A stretch of 64,000 nucleotides of DNA from an uncultured Pelagibacteraceae bacterium (lineage in GTDB: Bacteria > Pseudomonadota > Alphaproteobacteria > Pelagibacterales > Pelagibacteraceae). Below, in pieces: positions 58,827-64,000 of this stretch (position 1 is its first letter; each line of letters starts with the position of its first letter). The notes under the pieces are model-generated. The model did no database searches, was not told where the DNA came from, and was given only the letters and a program-made list of their open reading frames with translations. The stretch covers positions 5,001-69,000 of the forward strand of contig CACIWQ010000004.1 of assembly GCA_902590395.1 (NCBI GenBank), read 5' to 3'. A program made the translations under genes and the position numbers.

Positions 58827-60081
58827 ATGAAAGAAGATCCTGGCCTTGAATCTTCAGTTGGAATTGTTGGCGCTGGCATACAAGGCGTTTGCACAGCACT
58901 TTGTCTTATTAAAAAAGGTTTTAAGGTAACATTATTAGACCGAGATGAACCAGGAAGCTCCGCTTCATATGGAAACGCTGGACACTTCTCTCCTTACGCT
59001 TCAGTACCAATGAACAGACCAGATATACTCGTAGATGTGCCAGCAATGTTATTAAAAACAACCGGACCACTTGCGCTTAAGTGGAATTATGTACCAAAAA
59101 TGATTCCATGGTTTATAAAATTTATAAAAAATTGCACTAAGAAAAAATGATATACACAGCTAAATACATGCATCAGATTTTAGATTTGGCATTACCGGCT
59201 TACGATGAGTTATTTCAAGATATAGATATTTCTAATTTAATTGAAAATAAGGGTATTATATATTTTTGGACTGATAAAGATTTAAAAAGTAGAGAACTAG
59301 AGATAAATATAAGGAAAGAGCTAGGAGTCGAACAACAGCTTTTAACACCACATGAAATACACGATTTGGAACCACATATTAATAAAATTTATCATGGAGG
59401 AGTTTTGTACCCTCAAGCTAGACATACAAGAAATCCTAAAAAAATTTTAATGAAATTATTTGATAAGTTTATAAAACTTGGAGGACAATTTTTAAAAGAA
59501 GATGTAAAGACAATTAATTTCTCCTCAGATAATAAACCCATAATTAAAACTGATTTAAAAACTTATAATTTTAATAAAGCAGTGATTGCTTGTGGAGCGT
59601 TTTCAAAAAAGTTGACAGATCAAGTTAATGAAAAAATTCCATTAGATACTGAACGTGGATATCATGTGCATTTCAAGAACTATGATCATCTGCTTTCAAG
59701 ACCAGTAATTTTTTTAAATAGAGGCTTTGGTATTACTCCAATGGAACAAGGATTAAGAGTTGTAGGTACAGTTGAATTTGGAGGTTTGAAAAACCCTATT
59801 AGCAAAAGAAGAATTCAGAACTTAGCAGACAATGCGAAATATCTTTTTCCAGAGCTCAGAAAACACGAAGATGAGTGGTTGGGGTTTAGACCAACCTTGC
59901 CTGATTTTTTGCCCGTTATAGGACCCTCAAAAAAAATTATAAAAATTTGTTTTATTCTTTTGGGCATCACCATCTTGGATGGACGTTGGGAGCAATATCA
60001 GGAAAAATTGTAGCAAGTATGATTGCAGAAGAGAAGACCAATTTAGATTTAACTCCCTATAGTTCAGCAAGATTTAGTTAG
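58827..60081 (+). CDS. dadA: D-amino-acid dehydrogenase (DadA-like), frameshifted in this sequence
   Basis: A FAD-dependent DAO-family oxidoreductase. The N-terminal dinucleotide fold reads 'VGIVGAGIQGVCTALCLIKKG', followed by 'GSSASYGNAGHFSPYA'. It continues in another frame ('TERGYHVHF', 'EDEWLGFRPTLPDFLPVIG') and ends in a third ('FGHHHLGWTLGAISGKIVA'). One A is missing in the A6 run at 59142-59147 and one in the A8 run at 59929-59936. Corrected length is about 418 residues, normal for DadA. It oxidises D-amino acids (or related amines) to keto acids, feeding electrons to the respiratory chain. Confidence 0.87.
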
Positions 60082-60089
60082 GATTTAAT

Positions 60090-60996
60090 TTGTTTTCAAA
60101 AAATAATAAAGCTTACATTTTTTTAATATTGGCAACTTTATTTTGGGCAGGAAATTTTGTTATTGGAAAATTTGCTTTTTTTGGAAGATATACCACCTTA
60201 TTCACTCACATTTTTTAGATGGTTAGCAGTTTGGTTAATTTTATTACCTTTTACCTATAAAGAAATTTTAAAAAATAAAAATGATATATTTAATTCGTTA
60301 CCTTTATTATTTTTTCTTGGTCTAATGACCATTGGTCTTTTTGTTCCTTTTGTTTATACAGCTTTACAATATACTCAGGTAATTAATGCTTCTTTATTTA
60401 ATACAGCAATACCAGCTGCTATTATTCTTTTTTGCTTCATATTTAAATTTGAAAAAACAAACTTTTTCCAGTTGTTAGGTCTTTTAGTTTCTACCCTTGG
60501 GGTTTTAGTTATTATAACTCGTTCAGATCTTAATGTTCTTCTTAATCTTGATTTTAATGTTGGTGACATATGGATGGTTGCAGCAGTTATATGTTGGGGG
60601 CTTTATTCTACTTTTTTAAAAAAATTAAAATTAAAAATATCTTTGTTTAGTACTGTTCAAGTTCTTTGCACATGTGGTTTATTTTTTGCATTTCCTCAAT
60701 TTTTATATGAGTATAGTCAAGGAGCTGTAGTAAATATAAATAAAAATTTTTTATACGTCATAATATACACAGCTATTTTTCCAAGCATTGTATCTTATTC
60801 TTGCTGGACGGGCGCCATATCAATTATTGGAGCAAATAGGGCTGGCATTTTTGTCTCTTTAATACCTTTGTTTAGTACAGGAATGGCAATATTTTTATTT
60901 GATGAGCAATTTAAATTATATCATCTTATAGCTTCTATTTTAATAATAATCGGATTATTCTTATCAAACAAAAAGATTCATAATGTCAAAAGTTGA
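60090..60996 (+). CDS. EamA/DMT-family transporter, frameshifted in this sequence
   Basis: A 10-helix drug/metabolite transporter of about 301 residues once one extra T in the T7 run at 60176-60182 is removed. The true N-terminus from TTG 60090 reads '(M)FSKNNKAYIFLILATLFW' then 'AGNFVIGKFAF' joined to 'LEDIPPYSLTFFRWLAVWLI'. The ORF track begins only at 60157, inside helix 1. The two EamA repeats include 'SLFNTAIPAAIILFCFIF' and 'FVSLIPLFSTGMAIFLFDEQF'. Substrate unknown. It overlaps msrB by 14 bases. Confidence 0.85.
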
Positions 60997-61360
60997 TAAA
61001 TCAAAACTCACATCTGAACAAAAATTAATTTTATTTGAAGAAGGAACAGAACCTCCTGGAAGTAGCCCGTTGAACTATGAAAAAAGGGAAGGCGATTATC
61101 TTTGTGCTGGATGTGGTGCAAAGCTTTTTGAGTCCAAGACAAAATATGAAAGCGGTAGCGGTTGGCCTTCTTTTTTTGAATCTTTGCCTGGTGCTTTTGA
61201 AACAAAAATTGATAATTTGATCGGATCACCCAGAATCGAGTATCATTGTAGAAAGTGTGGTGGACATCATGGGCATATTTTTGATGACGGACCCAAGCCT
61301 ACAGGCAAAAGATATTGTAACAATGGTATATGTTTAACTTTTGTTCCTAAAAAAAAATAA
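60983..61360 (+). CDS. msrB: Peptide-methionine (R)-S-oxide reductase
   Basis: 125 residues. Structural zinc is bound by 'CAGCGAKLF' and 'CRKCGGHHGHIF', with 'SGSGWPSFF' for substrate binding and the catalytic Cys region 'RYCNNGICLTF' at the C-terminus. It repairs oxidised methionine. It begins a run of sulfur/redox genes (rhodanese, peroxiredoxin, persulfide dioxygenase-like). Confidence 0.94.
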   Translation: MSKVDKSKLTSEQKLILFEEGTEPPGSSPLNYEKREGDYLCAGCGAKLFESKTKYESGSGWPSFFESLPGAFETKIDNLIGSPRIEYHCRKCGGHHGHIFDDGPKPTGKRYCNNGICLTFVPKKK

Positions 61361-61361
61361 A

Positions 61362-61736
61362 ATGATCAAGCAAATACCAAGCAAAGAAATAAAAGATTAT
61401 ATAAAAAATAATCCAAAATGTATTTTGCTCGACGTAAGAACGAAGGAAGAGTGGAATAAAGGTAAACCTGATGGTGATAAAATTGGATTAAAAACTTATT
61501 TTTTATCCCTGCAATTTGAAGGAAAAATTTTAAACCAAAATTTTTTAGAAGAATTTAAAAATTTAAAAATAGATCAGGATTATGAAATATTAACTTCATG
61601 CGGAACAGGAGGAAGGTCACAAAGAGCGGCCGAGATACTTACAATGCTAGGTTATAAATGTTCTAATATTTCAGATGGTTTTTTAGGAAATAGTGAAAAT
61701 ATTGGATGGAAGAAAAACAATCTACCCTGTAAGTGA
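61362..61736 (+). CDS. Rhodanese-domain sulfurtransferase
   Basis: About 124 residues from ATG 61362 (MIKQIPSKEI), which starts one base after the msrB stop; the ORF-track start at 61341 lies inside msrB and is less likely. It has 'CILLDVRTKEEWNKGK' (CH2A-type) and the active-site loop 'TSCGTGGRSQRAAEIL' with catalytic Cys. It moves sulfane sulfur between carriers. Converges with the methyltransferase gene, overlapping by 15 bases. Confidence 0.88.
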   Translation: MIKQIPSKEIKDYIKNNPKCILLDVRTKEEWNKGKPDGDKIGLKTYFLSLQFEGKILNQNFLEEFKNLKIDQDYEILTSCGTGGRSQRAAEILTMLGYKCSNISDGFLGNSENIGWKKNNLPCK

Positions 61737-62378
61737 TTTTTTTTTTAGAGTTGCTTTAAATAATTTTCTTGGAAATTTACCTTCTTCAAATTCTTCAATA
61801 TTTAAAATTTCAAATCCCTTTGAAAGTTGATTTATTTTATCTCTGGAAAAAAAATGAACAATAAAACCATCGTTTTCATAAAGATCTTCACCTATATGGG
61901 TTCCGTTTTTATAGTCGCCATCATTAGTATGACGAACTGTATATATATTAATTCCCTCAGGTTTTAAAATACGTAATATTTCCTTATTTAAATTTTCAAG
62001 ATCATAATTAGATAGCGCCATACAATAAAGCATATGTGAAAAACATCCATCAATGGTATTGTCATCAAAAGGTAATTTTTTTCTTACATCAAAAATTTTT
62101 GTTTTGATAAATTGAGTAAGATTTAATTTTTTAGATTTATTATTAATAATTTCAATTGCTTTTTGGCTATAATCCAAAGCTTCTACTTGAATGGAGTTTT
62201 GAGCGAAAAATATTGTATCCCTGCCAAGACCCGCACCTAGTTCAACAATTTTTTTACCTTTAAAAAAATCTAGCGATTTAACAGCTGCTACGCTTGGTTC
62301 GTTGCCAAACATCCCAGGCTTATTTGAGAAATTTTTTTCCCAATGCTGAGACTGTTGGTCTAATTTATTTTTATCCAA
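61722..62378 (-). CDS. Class I SAM-dependent methyltransferase
   Basis: 218 residues with motif I 'KIVELGAGLGRDTIFFAQNS' near residue 40, acidic loop 'VEALDYSQKAIEII', and 'LPFDDNTIDGCFSHMLYCMAL' (motif IV region), as in Methyltransf_11 proteins. It begins 1 base after the peroxiredoxin stop. Related thiol/tellurite-type methyltransferases exist, but the substrate cannot be read from sequence. Confidence 0.82.
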   Translation of the reverse strand: MDKNKLDQQSQHWEKNFSNKPGMFGNEPSVAAVKSLDFFKGKKIVELGAGLGRDTIFFAQNSIQVEALDYSQKAIEIINNKSKKLNLTQFIKTKIFDVRKKLPFDDNTIDGCFSHMLYCMALSNYDLENLNKEILRILKPEGINIYTVRHTNDGDYKNGTHIGEDLYENDGFIVHFFSRDKINQLSKGFEILNIEEFEEGKFPRKLFKATLKKKSLTG

Positions 62379-62379
62379 T

Positions 62380-63042
62380 CTATTTAGTCGGGTCTGGAAC
62401 TTTACGCAAATAAGGTTTTAAAGCCTTCCATCCTTTTGGATATAGCTTTTTAGCCTCTTCATCTTTAACAGCAGGAACAATAATCACATCTTCACCTTTT
62501 TTCCAATTTGCTGGAGTAGCAACCTTGTGCTTTGCTGTCATTTGCATCGAATCTATAGCTCTTAATATTTCTAAAAAATTTCTACCAGTTGCCATTGGGT
62601 AAGTTAAAAATAACCCAATTCTTTTGTCCGGCCTGATAACAAAAACAGTTCTAACGGTTTGATTGTCTACCGCTGTACGTCCCATTGAAGTAACTCCAGC
62701 ATCGCCTTCAAGCATATTATAAAGTTTTGCAACTTCAAGATTTTCGTCTGCGATAATAGGATAATCAGGTTTGATCCCAGTTACATCTTTAATATCGTCT
62801 AGCCATTTTTTATGATCAGAAACTGGATCAACACTTAGTCCAATAACTTTCACATCTCTTTGTTCAAATTGACCTTTCATGCCACCTAATGCTCCTAATT
62901 CAGTTGTGCAAACCGGTGTAAAATCTTTTGGATGTGAAAATAATACTCCCCAGCTAGTACCCAACCACTCGTGAAAAGATATATCTCCTACAGTAGTTTT
63001 CGCTTTAAAATCTGGTGCCAAACTATTTATTTTTAATGTCAT
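62380..63042 (-). CDS. 1-Cys peroxiredoxin (Prx6-type)
   Basis: 220 residues. Peroxidatic Cys lies in 'DFTPVCTTELGAL' near residue 46; there is no second conserved resolving Cys. The C-terminal arm 'VATPANWKKGEDVIIVPAV' is typical of the Prx6 subgroup. It reduces peroxides in the cytoplasm. It leads a two-gene minus-strand unit with the methyltransferase. Confidence 0.93.
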   Translation of the reverse strand: MTLKINSLAPDFKAKTTVGDISFHEWLGTSWGVLFSHPKDFTPVCTTELGALGGMKGQFEQRDVKVIGLSVDPVSDHKKWLDDIKDVTGIKPDYPIIADENLEVAKLYNMLEGDAGVTSMGRTAVDNQTVRTVFVIRPDKRIGLFLTYPMATGRNFLEILRAIDSMQMTAKHKVATPANWKKGEDVIIVPAVKDEEAKKLYPKGWKALKPYLRKVPDPTK

Positions 63043-63128
63043 AATTTTTCCCTCTTTTAATATTTTTAAAAAATACTTATAAGCAAGATTGATTTGCTAT
63101 GCAACTTTTTATAAATTTTTAAAGAAAT

Positions 63129-63830
63129 ATGATTTTTAAACAATTATTTGACAAAAAGTCTTCAACCTACACGTACATAATTTCGAGCGGAAAAGGTAGA
63201 GAAGCTCTAATAATCGATCCAGTAATTGAACATACAGAAAAATATTTAAATTTATTAAAAGAATTAGATTTAAAACTTGTAAAAGTTATAGACACGCATA
63301 TTCACGCTGATCATATTTCTGGTTTAAATGAACTAGCTAAACAAACAAGTTGTTCAAAAATTATGGGTGAGCGTTCAACTTCAGAAGTTTTGGATATTAA
63401 AGTAAAGGATAATGAAAAAATTAAAATTGAAAATATAGAATTAAAATCGATTTATACCCCAGGCCATACAGATTGCTCCTATAGTTTTTTTATGAACGAC
63501 AGAGTTTTTACTGGAGACACTTTGTTGATAAATGGTACTGGAAGAACTGATTTTCAGAATGGTAGTTCCTATGATGCGTATGATTCTTTATTTAAAAAAT
63601 TGCTAAAGTTACCGGAAAAAACTTTGGTATATCCCGCGCATGATTATAATGGAAAAACACATTCAACAATAGAAAATGAAAAAAATAATAACCCAAGACT
63701 TCAAGTTAAGTCAGCAGAAGAATATGCTGACGTAATGAGTAATTTAAAATTATCAAATCCAAAAATGATGGATATTGCAGTTCCTGCTAACAAAAAAGGA
63801 ATTACACTTCAAGATTTAGAAAATAGATGA
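63129..63830 (+). CDS. Persulfide dioxygenase-like MBL-fold hydrolase (ETHE1-like)
   Basis: 233-residue metallo-beta-lactamase protein: 'VIDTHIHADHISGLNELA' (HxHxDH) near residue 57, 'YTPGHTDCSYSFF' and 'VFTGDTLLINGTGRTDFQNG' (metal Asp and the ETHE1-type GRTDFQ), and the last His in 'LVYPAHDYNGKTHST'. ETHE1 enzymes oxidise glutathione persulfide to sulfite. The rhodanese gene nearby fits sulfide/persulfide handling. Glyoxalase II is the alternative, but the GRTDFQ motif favours ETHE1. Confidence 0.88.
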   Translation: MIFKQLFDKKSSTYTYIISSGKGREALIIDPVIEHTEKYLNLLKELDLKLVKVIDTHIHADHISGLNELAKQTSCSKIMGERSTSEVLDIKVKDNEKIKIENIELKSIYTPGHTDCSYSFFMNDRVFTGDTLLINGTGRTDFQNGSSYDAYDSLFKKLLKLPEKTLVYPAHDYNGKTHSTIENEKNNNPRLQVKSAEEYADVMSNLKLSNPKMMDIAVPANKKGITLQDLENR

Positions 63831-63831
63831 T

Positions 63832-64000
63832 TTAAGCTACAACTTTAATGTTACTTAAAAGTAAAAGTTCTTTTTTTAAAAATTCAGCTATTGATTTCAT
63901 CCCTTTAATTTTAGAATCTTTTTCTGCCACAGAATTGTAGTTTGTATTTGTATTTACGTCGTAAGTGTAAATCGTGCCTTTTTTATCTACAATGTATTCG
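63832..64000 (-). CDS. C-terminal part of an ATP-grasp-like protein (window edge)
   Basis: An open minus-strand frame enters from the right edge and ends at TAA 63834-63832. Visible are about 55 residues: 'EYIVDKKGTIYTYDVNTNTN', 'GMKSIAEFLKKELLLLS'. The 'YDVNTNTNY' stretch resembles the final metal-binding D-x-N-x-N of ATP-grasp ligases (RimK/D-Ala-D-Ala ligase-like). The start and catalytic core lie beyond the window, so the family is only likely. Confidence 0.5.
   Translation of the reverse strand, partial: EYIVDKKGTIYTYDVNTNTNYNSVAEKDSKIKGMKSIAEFLKKELLLLSNIKVVA

Overview
The window looks like a SAR11 (Candidatus Pelagibacter-type) alphaproteobacterial chromosome. The DNA is very AT-rich with long A/T homopolymers. 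Genes are tightly packed, with 1-4 base stop/start overlaps. The tmRNA gene is circularly permuted, as in alphaproteobacteria. Thymidylate synthase is ThyX, and a 5S rRNA gene stands apart from any 16S or 23S gene, which is a known SAR11 feature next to the hypervariable surface-polysaccharide region.

Layout. (1) 1-22.5 kb is an accessory cell-envelope block: a KdsB-type cytidylyltransferase cut by the window edge, a LIC12162-type transferase, PseI/PseC-like nonulosonate genes, and a phosphonate module (GNAT, cytidylyltransferase-PEP mutase fusion, phosphonopyruvate decarboxylase, Fe-alcohol dehydrogenase). These are followed by a MarR-type EPS-associated regulator, an ABC flippase, a CDP-alcohol phosphatidyltransferase-like protein, a CDP-hexose module with a LicD-like transferase, glycosyltransferases and an O-antigen ligase. 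(2) 22.5-25.8 kb is a core island: pntB-pntAB-pntAA, rpmJ, 5S rRNA and tRNA-Val. (3) 25.8-38.7 kb is a second glycan block: WecA-type initiating enzyme, GT2/GT4/GT-C transferases, a deacetylase-like protein, C- and O-methyltransferases, an oxidoreductase and a PhyH-type dioxygenase. (4) 38.8-40.8 kb returns to core genes (tmRNA, thyX). (5) 40.8-42.2 kb is a two-gene insert (class V aminotransferase plus small cytidylyltransferase). (6) 42.2-64 kb is mainly core: mrp, hflKC, degP-like, miaA, ilvBHC, leuA, mreBCD-mrdA-rodA, bactofilin, DadA, EamA transporter, msrB, rhodanese, peroxiredoxin and a persulfide dioxygenase-like protein.

The most interesting feature is a dispersed regulon. Five 17-bp palindromes (TGTTCAAATATTGAACA and close variants) lie at 96, 4240, 8521, 11524 and 42201, always beside envelope or phosphonate genes. 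One sits directly upstream of the MarR-type regulator. The site at 42201 is identical to the regulator's own site and controls the aminotransferase/cytidylyltransferase pair about 34 kb away. My inference is a co-regulated pathway that makes a C-P bond compound (2-hydroxyethyl- and/or 2-aminoethylphosphonate), activates it with CTP, and transfers it to a surface glycan or lipid through the LicD-like and/or CDP-alcohol-phosphotransferase-like proteins.

Sequence quality: between 57.67 and 60.18 kb, four adjacent genes (rodA, bactofilin, dadA, eamA) carry eight single-base frameshifts, most of them in homopolymers. Correcting them gives normal-length proteins, so local consensus error is more likely than gene decay. 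No transposases, integrases or CRISPR arrays were seen.
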